Shown here: positions 11,552 to 22,176 of the stretch, one piece after another
Numbering within the stretch: the stretch's first letter is position 1
How the letters are laid out: each line of letters opens with the position of its first letter
NCBI RefSeq assembly: GCF_030272615.1
Contig: NC_081412.1
Location: forward strand, 40,106,791 to 40,170,790
Source of the DNA: Cryptomeria japonica
Taxonomy: Eukaryota; Streptophyta; Pinopsida; Cupressales; Cupressaceae
Direction: 5' to 3'
DNA length: 64,000 nt
Program-made: the position numbers and the translations under genes
Notes under the pieces: model-generated
Seen by the model: only the letters and a program-made list of their open reading frames with translations
Databases searched by the model: none
Told to the model about the DNA's origin: nothing

Positions 11552-12313
11552 TGTTAGGATTCCCAAGGATACTAAGAGGGGGGGGTGAATCAGTATCTTG
11601 TCGGCTAACAGATTTTCTTAACTTATTAAACAAATTGCATACCAAAACAGTGTATCGGTAAACCAGAAATAATGCAGTAAATAAGATCAATAACCACAAC
11701 ATAGAAAGCACACCATTACACAAAATTTTTAACAAGGAAACTCGGTGTGGGAAAAACCTCAGTGGGATTTGTGACCCACAATATTCACTCACTGGCCAAT
11801 AAATGAATATTACTTACAATAGGGGCTTGCACATGCAGAAAGGCCAACTACCTAAAGCTCACTGCTTAAATACAAAAAGGGAAGTCTCACTGACTTACAA
11901 AATGGATTATGAAAATCTAATATTATGTACTTCTTTGGTTCAACATCTGCTATGCTAGGTTTAGTACCGATTTAAGCTCATACAACTTCTATAAGCCTTA
12001 TTCCAAAATCTGCCTTAATATTAACATCTGCCTATTACATTTCTTCCTTTTTCTTTTAAATGATTTACAAGATCTCATACTTATATGAGTCCTATTACAA
12101 TTTGCCTTGTCGGCTTTACAAAATGATTTTATAATTAAATAGAAAATATAATAAACAAAATCCTATCGACTGGGGTGTCGATAAACATCTTTGCCGGTGT
12201 CGGTGCCTGTGCCTATGTCGATGCTTGTCGGTCCCATAGGATTGTAAGGTTGCCATCGATGACAATACCTTCAATCACCTACAATTTCTCATTGGAGTGT
12301 GCGTTTGCCAACA
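11552..12313 (-). repeat. 3' LTR of family L, copy L1 (762 bp)
   Basis: On the minus strand it starts TGTTGGCAAACGCACAC, following the purine tract GCCAAAGAGGGAGAT, and ends GGGAATCCTAACA. The ATTCACCCCCCC block lies near its 3' end. It is similar to the 796-bp LTR at 47697-48492. Confidence 0.85.
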
Positions 12314-12840
12314 ATCTCCCTCTTTGGCATTGATGGCAACACTAATGAGAAAAAGCCAAAATTGTTTTGTCCAAAAAGTGTTGTCCAAAAATCAAAACTG
12401 TGTGCTCCCCCTGAGCAGATGATCTCTTCTGTCATTCATTTCTCATCTACTACTCCTTACTCCTTTTTCTCATCCTCTACTACTCCCCCTTTGGCATCAA
12501 TGACAAAGGTTGTCAATTAATGTCAATTGAGTGTAGTTCCTGTCAAGATGCCTATAACCGGTGGGTTACAATCTGATATAGATCCACTAATGCAAAATTT
12601 AAGTTGTTATTGAACCTCTCACTTTCCTTTAGTGCTTCTTTTGTTATTTGGATGGTACCAGTGAGTATGTGCATTTTCTCTTTCGGTGTCTTAAGTCCAG
12701 GAACAAGAGCCTCTAAAATCTCTTTTCTCAAAGAGATGAGGATGTCTAGTTTAGGACATAGTCTGCATTTCAGTTCCTTTGCCTTGTATTTTATCCTTTC
12801 CTTCTCCTTCTAAAATTTCTCAAGTTTTTAATCAAAACCT
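12314..12840 (-). other. 3' region of family L copy L1, with polypurine tract
   Basis: The polypurine tract lies directly inside the LTR at 12314-12330. Beyond it is a non-coding stretch with a second purine block (GCCAAAGGGGGAGTAG, minus strand, about 12480-12500). The ORF2 C-terminus, which extends into this area in copy L2, is only partly legible here. Confidence 0.6.
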
Positions 12841-14529
12841 ACTATTTCCTATTCAACTATCGATACGGAGTCTGATGACCCTATTAGATTATCAGCAATG
12901 TCATTGATTTCCTTTTGAGCTATGCTGATCTCTTTATCTATATCCACTGTCAAAAGATCATTCTTGCAGGTGTCTCTGTACAGTTCCTTAAATTCAGTTA
13001 AGGTTTTGTTTAGTGCCTGTAGAAGGGTGTCAATGTGTTCCGTGCACTTCTTTATTGTCACTTCAAAGAATTTTTCTTTCTTTTTATTCATTTTCTCTTT
13101 GAAAGTCTCCTCATTGATCCGATCAATTGTTAGTAGATTGTCAGTTATATATTTAGATAATGTGTCTAATTTTCTTAAAGAATCTTTATTTTCTATATTA
13201 CACTTGGGTGCAATCATCTTCAAAATTGGTATGGTGTCATGAATTTCCTTGTATGCAAGTGCATTGCAGTCAGTTATTTTCTTAATAGAATCAAGAAATA
13301 CCTTTGTTACATTTGTTGGTCTGATTTCTTTCAGTGAAGAATCAGATGATTGACCAACTACCTTAATAATTTGTAATCCGTCGGTGTGAGTAACCTCTTT
13401 GCTTATGGGGACATCTGGTAGGTTAGTTTATGCCTGCATTTCTACAAGCAAGGGTTTTGGTTTCTCAGCTATTGCCAGTGGCACTATTTCTGTCTGAACC
13501 TTTACTTCATCCTTCTTCTCTTCTAATTTCATAATGTGTACCTCTGCCTATTTCTCAGAGCTTTCCACTGTCGATTTTTCTAATTTTGACTCTGTGTTTT
13601 CTACTGGTTTTTCTTTGTTTACCTCTAAACTATCTATAGCTGGTATCTCAACAGATTTGTCAGTGCTATGAGTTGTCGGTTGCTCAGTATGTACATTAGT
13701 CTTTCCAATAACCAGGAGATCAGTTGACTGTTCAGTTTGTTGCTCAGCCCCAATTTCAATGTTTCCAACTGTATCCTCAATATTTGTCTCAATTGTAATG
13801 TTTTCTGCCGGTGACTTAGTTGCCACATCTTTCTTTCCAATTGTTTCCTTATCAACCACAATGTTGACTTCTTGAGTATCAATATTCATGGTATACAACA
13901 CCTCAAAATGAGGATTGGTGTCTTCATGTGTTGTCTCCATACTCTCAACATTATCTATTATTGGTGGTGTATCAACAGTTTGTGCCAGTGGAGTATCAGA
14001 AGAAGTTGGGGGCAAGTTATCTGTTATCTTTATGCTTGGGGGTCCACCCACCTTACCTTTACCTTTATCCTTTTCTTTTTGATAGACTTTAAAAGTTTTT
14101 GGTCGTTTAAGCTCTTCTTTCTTTTCCTTCTCTACAAAGAAGATATCCCATTTATCCATTGTCTCTTCAATGATCTCATTTACTCTGCCACCCATTAACG
14201 CTACATGTCGGTGACCAGTGGAAAATACAATCCTATTTGCTTCACTTATCAGTTCATCAATCTCTTCTGCTGATCTTATTAGGTGAATTGCAAGTAGTTT
14301 CTCTACCTTAATCTTCTTATCTATTTCCATAATTGCTAACCTTTTTGCATCTAGACTTCTATACAAGTCACTTGGCAAGTCATCTACAACTTATATCAAG
14401 AATTTCTTATAAATGTCTAAGTGTAGGATAACAGTGTTTTCTATACTTTCCTTTTCGTCATTACTGAACATGTTATACAACTTGCTGATATTTGACAAGT
14501 TACCATCTTTAGTTATTTCATTCTCAGAG
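12841..14529 (-). pseudogene. Unknown ORF2 of family L, copy L1 (partial)
   Basis: The function is not recognised. The minus-strand frame is open in long blocks at 14378-13548 and 13223-12849, separated by in-frame stops. The first block has LDAKRLAIMEIDKKIKVEK, WDIFFVEKEKKEEL, VGGPPSIKITDN and NIDTQEVNIVVDKET. It then runs into a long Thr/Glu/Ser-rich acidic stretch. The second block has APKCNIENKDSLRKLDTLS and a Lys/Glu-rich segment likely to form a coiled coil. Each block has a clear counterpart in copy L2 (48762-52087). Conservation between two separate insertions suggests a real protein. No RT, integrase, protease or RNase H motif is visible. Confidence 0.75.
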
Positions 14530-14532
14530 TGC

Positions 14533-14735
14533 CCCCCCTATCAGCCTCACTGGCCTCCAGCCCCTATCGGCCCCTGTCGGTTCCCTTCTTCGTTGGCCAC
14601 CACAATAGCCCCGTCGGCCACTGCAACCCTGCCCGCGACCTGCCTGCACTCCGCCGCCATCTGGCCTCCCTACTATCACACGCGCCGACGCTCGCACCCA
14701 CCGCTGGCCACCGCAGCTCCATCTACCAGCCACCA
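14533..14735 (+). repeat. GC-rich segment, copy 2
   Basis: This is a diverged duplicate of 11331-11551 in the same orientation on the other side of the minus-strand insertion. It continues past CTGGCCACCGCAG into CTCCATCTACC, so copy 1 appears to stop at the insertion point. By eye roughly a fifth of positions differ, so the duplication is not recent. Confidence 0.7.
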
Positions 14736-16067
14736 TTGTGCCATCCGCCCGCTACTAGAGCGCTGCCCATGAACCTCCTCCTCTTGGCCCTGCCACTGTT
14801 ACACCTCCCTCTTGCCTCTTTTCATGGGGGTTTTTTTTTTGCCATAACTTGGGAAAATGAAGTCATTTTTTTGAAAACGAATAGGCGTCAGAAAGCTAGT
14901 TCTGAGCCAGACCTCATGGTGTTGGAATTTGTTTCCAATTTTTCTATTTGACTATAATTTGTTCCAGTCAAAGTGGGTATCCTTTTTGCACTTTCGGGGT
15001 CATAGAATGAGGATCCGAAGTTCGTTTTTCAAAAACTTTATATTGGTGGAAATGTTATTCTGTGTACTTTCCAGCCATATGAGTTTTCTTTCCAGATTCT
15101 GCTCTAGGGAGTTTTAATTCAGTTTTTGCTTTTCGGCACTCTGGTAAATATCTTGGTTGTTTCAAGTCTTGGGATCTCTTCTCTGAGTAGGATGTCTCGA
15201 TTTTGGCTATTCTTTCTATTTCTAGTCTTCTTATCATTGTATCTTCTTTTATGCAAACACACTGAGATAAAGTGCCATCATGCATTGTTTACTTGGGATC
15301 TTGCACATCTTGTGCCTTATTGTACATGCACTACTTATAAAGTGCCATGGGGGGTTGATGTTTGCCTTTTGTTTGCCATCTACCTTTGTCTAGTGAGTGT
15401 TCCTTCCATGATATTTGCCTCATGATGTGTGTCAAGTGAGTGTTCCTTTCATGACAATATGTACTTTATCATCACCTTCGATGTTCCTAGTTCTTCATCG
15501 TGTAGTTCTTGTTGGCCGTTCTTTTCAGTGTACTTGTCCCTCTCCCTTTTCAACATTCTGGGGAGGTTTGTCCTATTGGATCTAATGCTTCCTTGGTTTG
15601 ATTGATTAGCTCTTTAGGCTTTGGTTTCTCATGCCATCTATATCTTTGAGTTCAGTTGTTTTCCTTTGTTTGCCATCTGATTCAAGTAGTGTCATTTGAG
15701 GGCACTCATACAGATTATAGTCTTCATGACCTGGTCATGTTCTATTTTAGTGGAGGTTCTTCAAATTAGCAGTTATTCTTCAATAGTGTTTGTATATTCT
15801 TCATGCTTCAGTGATTCTTCCGATCTTCTCTTGTTCCTATCTTTTTGGAACATTCTTGTTTGGGGGCTTTTTTAGTCCTTCACTTGCCTTTTCCATCTTT
15901 GTTTGGAGTAGACTTTATTTCCCACATGGTTTTCTCTATTTCTCTGCTTCATAGAGATTTGGTTGTATTTGGGTACCTGATCAGGCCTTGTTGTCGAGAT
16001 CCATCTTTCCTGCTTTCATTAGCTGTTCTAGGTTTTAGCTTCTCCCTAAGTCTAGCTTAAGGGGGGG
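14736..16067 (+). other. Non-coding interior of the 5.9-kb element, right part
   Basis: T-rich sequence without recognisable coding. Two nearby copies of GTGAGTGTTCCTTC/TTTCATGA occur at about 15394-15410 and 15438-15455. The polypurine tract at about 16057-16067 ends the region. Confidence 0.6.
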
Positions 16068-16365
16068 TGTTAGAGTAATCAGGTTTTTCATTTGTTTAAT
16101 TCTTTTATTAATTATTATGTGCAAGCCGAGGGTTTTCCCTTTTAGGGTTTCTTGACCTATTAGAGGTTAATTCTTTTCTTTGTATCATGTATTGATTGAT
16201 TATCATATTACACATTTTTGTGAATATTGAGCTCTCATCTTTTTGAGTATATTTTTTATGTATTTGTTTTTCCTTTGTTGCTTCCTTGCTTCTCCTTGTA
16301 ATAGGTTTATTCAGCTTGCAAAGATCATTTGGGCTCCTATGGTGTTGTACTTATCAACTCTCACA
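16068..16365 (+). repeat. 3' LTR of the 5.9-kb non-coding element
   Basis: TGTTAGAGTAATCAGG to CTCTCACA. Relative to the 5' LTR it lacks a block of about 80 bases near its start. It is followed by the AGACT target duplication. Confidence 0.87.
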
Positions 16366-16577
16366 AGACTGATGCAGCTCGAGGAATAATGGATGATAAA
16401 GAATGATCAGACAGTTGAGGAATTATGATCGAAGTATGGAATCTAATTGCATATTGACCTCAAGAAAGAAATAATTGAATCATAAATGAGTCATCATCTT
16501 TCAAGGCTGTTAAAAAGGGTTAGGTTTGCTATTTTTGGCTAACATATTTTGGACAAATGAAAAACACATGATGATTT

Positions 16578-18161
16578 TGTTGGCATTATGTGAACCGGCA
16601 TGAAGACATAATGATATTGTATGTTGTCATTGATGTCAATATGAGACATGGTGTGAACCGGCACATGTGATAGGTAAAAAGAGAGAGGAACCAACATATG
16701 TATGAACCGGTTTATATGCCAAAGTGAAGTGGCATATTTGTTCAAGATGAACAGACATGTAGTTATGGGAACTAGCACATGGAAGCATTATATGACTACC
16801 GGTTGGTAGGTAGCTTCCACTTTAGGATTTCCGGTTGGAGTACATCAAGTCTGTGTGACTCAATCGGTGATCTTCATATGATGAGTTAGCAGTATAATGG
16901 AGGATAGATCATGTTGCCACGTAAGCTCTATGCGTGTGAAGGATCTTGCATGAAGAAGACTATTCCTATCTATCTCGAGAATGAGCAAAGTCTGTCAAAT
17001 GGTGATAACGCATGATGGGTTATCAGCCGCCATGAAATCGGTGGATAATGGACGATGGAGAATGTCTTGAGATTGATTCAAGATTGTTGCATTTATTGCA
17101 GTATGATTCAACGATCAGGATCGAACCACTTGGATTGCTTAACCTAACAGGTTTAAGGTTTAGGGTTTTTGCTACCGACTTGTATGTTTCCTATAAGGTC
17201 GATGTTGTGTTTCTTTCTAAGGTTGTTGGCAAAATTTGTGTGTGTGTATCCTAGGGAAGTGATACGTGATTCTTGCTAGACCAAAGGAGAGAAGAGATAC
17301 CTGCAAAGTGAATGTGCAGAAGGTGAAGAGGAGCCAAAATGGATCTGCATTATCATTGAGTGCTATTACCAGATCATTATAATTCCTATTGATCTCTAAC
17401 CACTTCAATAGTTGTAAAATCCCCTAACAGGGTAGCCTTGACTGGCTTGTTGTAAAATCCCCTAATAGGGTGGTCCTAACAGGCTTGATTCAAATCCCTT
17501 AACCAGGTAACTCGAGGTTAATGAGTTCTGAGAAGCTATAGAGCTTAGGAGATCCTTTAGCTATTGAGTTCTTGAAATCCTCTAACAAGGTGACCCTACC
17601 GGGTTTAACTCTTAACCGGGTGATCCCTAACTGGATCAGTTCCTAGTAGAACCTATTGTAATGTCTTTAACCAGACATGGCTCTTAACAGAGCAGACTTC
17701 TAAAGAGTTCAAAAAGTAGCTTGTGGGTATTCATCCCCACTGTGGTTTTTCCCAGTTGGGTTTCCACATGAAAAATATGTGTGTTATGTGTGATGCTTTT
17801 ATCTTGTGATGATTTGTTTTACCTATTAAGCATATGAAGGTTCTATGTTTTATGCCTGTCTATAAAACATATTGAACTCACTGTTGTGAAGATCAGATGA
17901 TTAAGTTTACCTGTTTATGCATGAGAGTATAATGATACTGTAGTATTGAGCTAAGAGGAAAGCTTATTGAGTGACCAGTTCATGACTGATTGAGCTATAC
18001 TGGATGTTATCGATTGCACTTTGTTTTACCAGTATCCCTGTTTGTCAGTCATTTGGAGTGTTTGCTGTCAAACTAGTTTTGGACTATATTTGTGTTTGTA
18101 CTGATTCACCCCCCCCCTCTCAGTACCAGTTTGGTACTAGTGGTTCATCATTGAGTTATCA
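16578..18161 (+). repeat. 5' LTR of Copia E
   Basis: This is a long LTR with a run of diverged short repeats at 17411-17700, each built on AAATCCCCTAACAGGGT with TTAACTGG/CTTGA variants. The CCCCTAACAGGG core is partly self-complementary. The ATTCACCCCCCCCCTCTCAGTA block at 18105-18126 precedes the LTR end. Confidence 0.9.
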
Positions 18162-18178
18162 ATTGGTATTAGAGCACC
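18162..18178 (+). other. Primer binding site of Copia E
   Basis: ATTGGTATTAGAGCACC abuts the 5' LTR. It matches the initiator tRNA-Met site TGGTATCAGAGC with one C-to-T change. Confidence 0.85.
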
Positions 18179-18231
18179 TCTAGGTCCTTTGTGTTGTATG
18201 CTTAACTGCTTGAGGAAAAGATCCTAGTCAA

Positions 18232-19060
18232 ATGATGAAGAGGGAAGGTCCAAAGTTTAACAAGGAAAACTTCGGTATATGGAAAGATAGGATGAAGATA
18301 TTCATCAAAAGAATGGGTGTTCAACACTGGAGTTATGTTGAAAATGTATATGTTGTTCCTACCAGTACTCTCATTGATGACCAAAAGAGAGAGATAGAAG
18401 AAAATGGGCAAGTAATGGAAGCCCCCATCAGTAGTTTATCTGACATTGAATTTATTGATGTTCAGGACAAGGTAAATCCCAAAGAGGTATGGCATGACCT
18501 ATAAGGTTGATGAGCATGTAAAATAGGCTAAGGAAGAAAGCCTGAGAGGGAAGTTTGAAGACATGCGGATGGTTGAAGGAGAGACCATTCAACAGTATGG
18601 AATAAGAATCAAAACGGTTGTTGGAGAAATTAAGAGTGCAGGTGGCAAAATAGAAGATTCCACTGTGGTAAGTCCAGTCCTGAGATCCCTGTTGCCAGTC
18701 TATGCAATAAGGGTCGCTGCTATTCAGGAGCTGAGATCAATAGACAAGTCTAAGGTGTCCTTGGACTCCATCATAGCCAAGTTGATAGCCTATGAGCTAA
18801 ATAGTTTTGATGGCAGTGTTCAAAAGATAGAATCAGCATTTAGAGCCTCTACTATACCATCCAGAAAAGGAAAAGAGGCTAGCACTAGTAGGGAACCTAA
18901 TCAGAACAGAGAAAAGAATGATGAAGAGTTTCTGATGGAATTTGAAGCTCTTCTTGCCAGGAGATTTCCTAAAGGAACTGGTAAATACAAAGGTAAGCTC
19001 CCTTTGAAATGTTTCTCCTATAACCAGATAGGACATATTGCTATGAACTGTCCTAATAGT
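18232..19060 (+). pseudogene. Copia E gag
   Basis: Gag forms the particle that packages element RNA. The ATG at 18232 opens MMKREGPKFNKENFGIWKDR, a standard Copia gag N-terminus with the FGIWK-type motif. A stop at 18502 and a frameshift before 18563 break it. The second piece continues MRMVEGETIQQYGIRIKTVV to a zinc knuckle near 19008-19053. That knuckle reads CFSYNQIGHIAMNC, with the second Cys of the CCHC set replaced by Tyr. About 30 residues upstream is a basic stretch rich in Lys and Arg. Confidence 0.85.
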
Positions 19061-19415
19061 GACAACCTTCTAAGTGTTGCCCAGCTAAATGACAATGGCC
19101 TCACTCTGCAATTCAAGAATGGAGTTTGCAGAATCAAAGGAAAAGATGGTAAATTGGTGGCCACTAGCATGCAGACCAAAGGTAACTTATTTTAGTTGAA
19201 TGCAAATGTAAGTACTTATCTTTTGGCTAAGCTTGATGATAGTTGGATATGGCATAGGAGACTCTGTCACATAAACTTTGATAACATTGTGAAGGCTAGT
19301 AAGATCAAGGCAGTTAGAGGGTTTCCGGTGCTGAGCAAACCAGATAATACCTTATGCAGAGAGTGTCAATTGGGGAAAATGTCTTCCTCAACCTTTAAAG
19401 GTAAATCTTTCACTG
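19055..19415 (+). pseudogene. Copia E pre-integrase (HHCC) region; protease missing
   Basis: Directly after the gag zinc knuckle the frame reads NLLSVAQLNDNGLTLQFKNG. This normally follows the protease. The D-S-G protease segment and its surroundings, well over 100 residues in this family, have been lost without leaving the frame. A TAG at 19193-19195 interrupts. The HHCC-type zinc-binding segment of integrase follows (WIWHRRLCHINFDN, then CRECQLGKM). Confidence 0.8.
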
Positions 19416-20322
19416 TTGACAACTTGTTTGATCTTGTGCATACTGATCTATGTGGTCTTATGAAAACTAGAAGTGTGCAGGGTGATAGGTACTTCATGAT
19501 TCTCACTGATGACTGCTCAAGAATGATGTGGGTCACATTCTTGAAGACAAGTTTGAAGGTTTTCATAAATTCAAAGCTTTTAGAGCATTAGCGGAGAAGG
19601 AAAGCGGTAAAAGGATCAAATGTCTCAGAATTGATCAAGGAGGGGAATTCACTTCCAGTGAATTCAACAAGTATTGTGAAGAATTTGGCATCAAGAGGCA
19701 ACTGTCTGCCCCCCAGACTCCATAGCAGAATGGCCTAGCAGAGAGGAATAACCGGACTGTGGTTGAAGCAGCTAGAACCATGTTGATTCAAGGAAAGGTA
19801 GCTCACACCTTTTGGAGAGAAGCGGTGAGCACTGTAGTCTACACTATGAACCAGGTACTCATCAAAAAGGGTAAGGACAAAACTCCTTATGAGTATTGGA
19901 CCAGTAAGACACCTGTGGTTAGCTACTTTAGAATGTTTGGTAGCAAATGTTACATCAAGAGAAGTGAACACCAGAGCAAATTTGATGCGAAATGTGATGA
20001 GGGAATATTCTTAAGATATTCCACCAAGAGCAAATCTCTCAAGTGTTTCAACAATAGGACTCAGAGAATTGTGGAAAGCATCAATGTAAGAGTTGATGAA
20101 ACCTCTGAGAAAATTGAGGAAACCAGTATTAAGCAAGCGGTAAGTGAACCGGTTGCAACCTTTTGGGAACCAGTTGTCAGTCAACCAATTACCAGTAATA
20201 GTGTTCCTACACCGGCAGATGTAGATGTTGATATTGATGGAGATGAATATGAAGAAGAAAAGCAAGAGGAATCTATCAAGACCATTCCTCGGTATGTCAA
20301 GCTGAATCATGATCCTAAGTAG
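19416..20322 (+). pseudogene. Copia E integrase
   Basis: Integrase would insert the DNA copy into the genome. The catalytic D, D and E are visible: HTDLCG near 19438, IDQGGEF near 19630, and the E of GLAERNNRT near 19742. The C-terminal part follows (KTPYEYWTSKTPVVSYFRMFGSKCY and an acidic tail). One frameshift lies between 19528 and 19591. TAG stops lie at 19723-19725, inside the usual Q-Q-N-G motif, and at 20320-20322. Apart from these the domain reads full length. Confidence 0.88.
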
Positions 20323-21567
20323 ATCATAAGAGATAAGGATGCAGGAATCCTTACAAGAAGAAAAGTCAGAGAAAACTCATGCATGATCTCTGAATTCGAG
20401 CCTAAAACATTCAAAGAGGCACACAAGGATGAAGACTGGATCAAGGAAATGGAAGAGGAACATGACCAAATAGAGAAAAATGGTACATGGTCCTTGGTAC
20501 CCAGACTGGAGCATAAAAATGTCATTGGCACCAAATGGGTGTTCAGAAACAAGCTGAATGAGGATGGCACAGTGATTAGGAACAAAGCCAGATTGGTGTG
20601 CAAAGGATATGCTCAAGAAGAAGGAGAAGACTATGGAGAAACCTTTGCTCCTGTAGCCAGATTGGAAGGAGTTCGTATGCTTCTTGCATATGCAGCTTTT
20701 AAAGGTTTCAAAGTATATCAAATGGATGTAAAATCTGCATTCCTAAATGGTGTACTTGAAGAGGAGGTGTATATTGAGCAACCAGATGGGTTTTCCCTAT
20801 CTAAATATAGTGACATGGTATGTAGGCTACATAAAGCCTTATATGGTCTAAAGCAAGCACCTAGGGCATGGTATGAGCGCCTACATTCCCATCTTGTGAA
20901 GATTGGATTTGAGAGGACAAGTGAAGATAGCAATATCTACTTGAAGTCTTAAGGAGATCAGATCTTGATTTGTGAGGTATTTGTTGATGACATTATCTTT
21001 GGTGGAGATGACAAGATGAGCCACGAGTTTACAGATGAGATGAAGAAAGAGTTTGATATGTCACTCATAGGGGAGATTAAGTTCTTCATTGGATTGCAAA
21101 TCTAGTAGATGAAGGATGGAATCTTTATCGCTCAGTCCAAGTATGTCAAAGAAGTGTTGAAGACTTTTGGCATGGAAGATAGAAAACTGGTTGGTACATC
21201 AATGGTGACTAGTTGTAAACTATCCAAAGAGGATGACTTAGCATTCGTTGATGAGAAGGAATACCGATCAATGATTGGTAAATTGCATTATGTAGTGCAT
21301 AGCAGACTGGATATTACATATGTAGTTGGCATTACTGCAAGGTTCCAAAAATGTCCAAGAGAATCCCACTTGGTTGCAGTCAAGCAAATTCTTAGGTATC
21401 TGAAGGGAACAATTGACTATGGATTGTGGTACCCATACAACAATGATTTCAATCTGAAAGTGTTCACAGATGCTAATTGGGCAGGTAATGTGGATGACCA
21501 AAAAAGCACAACCGGTGGTGCATTCTTTCTTGGTGGTAGACTGGTCTCATGGATGAGTAAAAAGTAG
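20323..21567 (+). pseudogene. Copia E reverse transcriptase
   Basis: The RT reads almost full length in one frame: [66 protein letters not shown], and a catalytic FVDDIIFGGDD near 20977-21009 (Phe replaces the usual Tyr). The connection segment follows. Stops are TAA at 20950-20952, a TAG pair at 21103-21108 and TAG at 21565-21567. All lie in one frame, so point decay dominates over indels here. Confidence 0.9.
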
Positions 21568-21933
21568 AGTTGTATCTCTCAGTCTACAATAGAAGCAGAG
21601 TATGTTGCAGCTTTCATGAACTGCACTCAGACAATCTGGATGAAGCATGTACTAGAAGGCTTCAAGATCCCTGTATCTGAACCAGTAAATATATTCTGTG
21701 ATAACACAAGTGCTATCAATATATCAAAGAATCCTTTTTTACATTCTAGAACCAAGCATTTTGAGCTTAAGTATCATTTCTTGAGGGAAAAGGTTCATAA
21801 TAAAGAGATTGCACTGGAGCATGTGTCTAGTAAGGAGCAGTTAGCAGACATATTCACCAAGCCTCTCCCAAAGACAACATTTGTGCATTTGAGAGGTGAA
21901 TTAGGGGTATTGCCCCTTCAGGAGGTAAACTAA
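21430..21933 (+). pseudogene. Copia E RNase H
   Basis: The RNase H domain keeps its acidic residues: FTDANWAG near 21463, IEAEYVAA near 21590 and CDNTSAINIS near 21697. The standard C-terminus ADIFTKPLPKTTF lies near 21847. One TAG (21565-21567), at the position usually occupied by Gln in the SKKQ motif, separates the first motif from the rest. Translation would end at the TAA at 21931. Confidence 0.9.
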
Positions 21934-22176
21934 AAGTAATTGTTCCACATCAGTCAGGTATTGGAAAGACAAATTTTTGGTTGATTGATGTGTTGAAGGA
22001 TGCTACTCCTTAGGGGGAGCAGCATGATGGAACAGAGATGTTTGTACCTCCACTTTGGCATTGTTGTCAAAGGGGGAGAAGGAGTGAAGCGAAAAGATAT
22101 CTGTAGCAAATGGGGAGAAGATGTGAAGCAGAGAAGATATATTTTGTATATTGCCATCAATGCCAAAGGGGGAGAT
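21934..22176 (+). other. Copia E 3' untranslated region and polypurine tract
   Basis: Non-coding. It contains three purine blocks (22012-22019, 22070-22081, and the functional-looking tract GCCAAAGGGGGAGAT at 22162-22176 touching the LTR). The inner blocks are typical of plant Copia 3' regions. Confidence 0.8.

Larger units (their letters stand above)
11552..14529 (-). mobile_element. Truncated pol-less LTR element (family L, copy L1)
   Basis: This minus-strand element has one LTR at 11552-12313. Its internal region holds part of the family's unknown ORF2 and breaks off inside that ORF at about 14529. The LTR and ORF2 match those of copy L2 (47697-53781). Order on the minus strand is ORF2, polypurine tract, 3' LTR. 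ORF1, the primer site and the 5' LTR are missing. It lies between two copies of a GC-rich segment inside the 5.9-kb element. Confidence 0.82.
10472..16365 (+). mobile_element. Non-coding LTR retrotransposon, 5.9 kb (LARD-like)
   Basis: The element has LTRs at 10472-10848 (377 bp) and 16068-16365 (298 bp). The second LTR lacks about 80 bases of the first. Both start TGTTAGAGTAATC and end AACTCTCACA. A perfect initiator tRNA-Met primer site, TGGTATCAAAGC, follows the first LTR. A polypurine tract, TTAAGGGGGGG, precedes the second. A 5-bp duplication, AGACT, flanks it (10467-10471 and 16366-16370). I find no gag, protease, RT or integrase inside. The interior holds a GC-rich duplicated segment, a minus-strand nested piece (11552-14529) and AT-rich sequence. 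It is non-autonomous or fully decayed. Confidence 0.88.

Noticed and set aside
11257-11566. Overlapping Pro/Ala-rich and Gly/Arg-rich ORFs on both strands
   Set aside because: Open frames follow from high GC with few stops; no recognisable domain.
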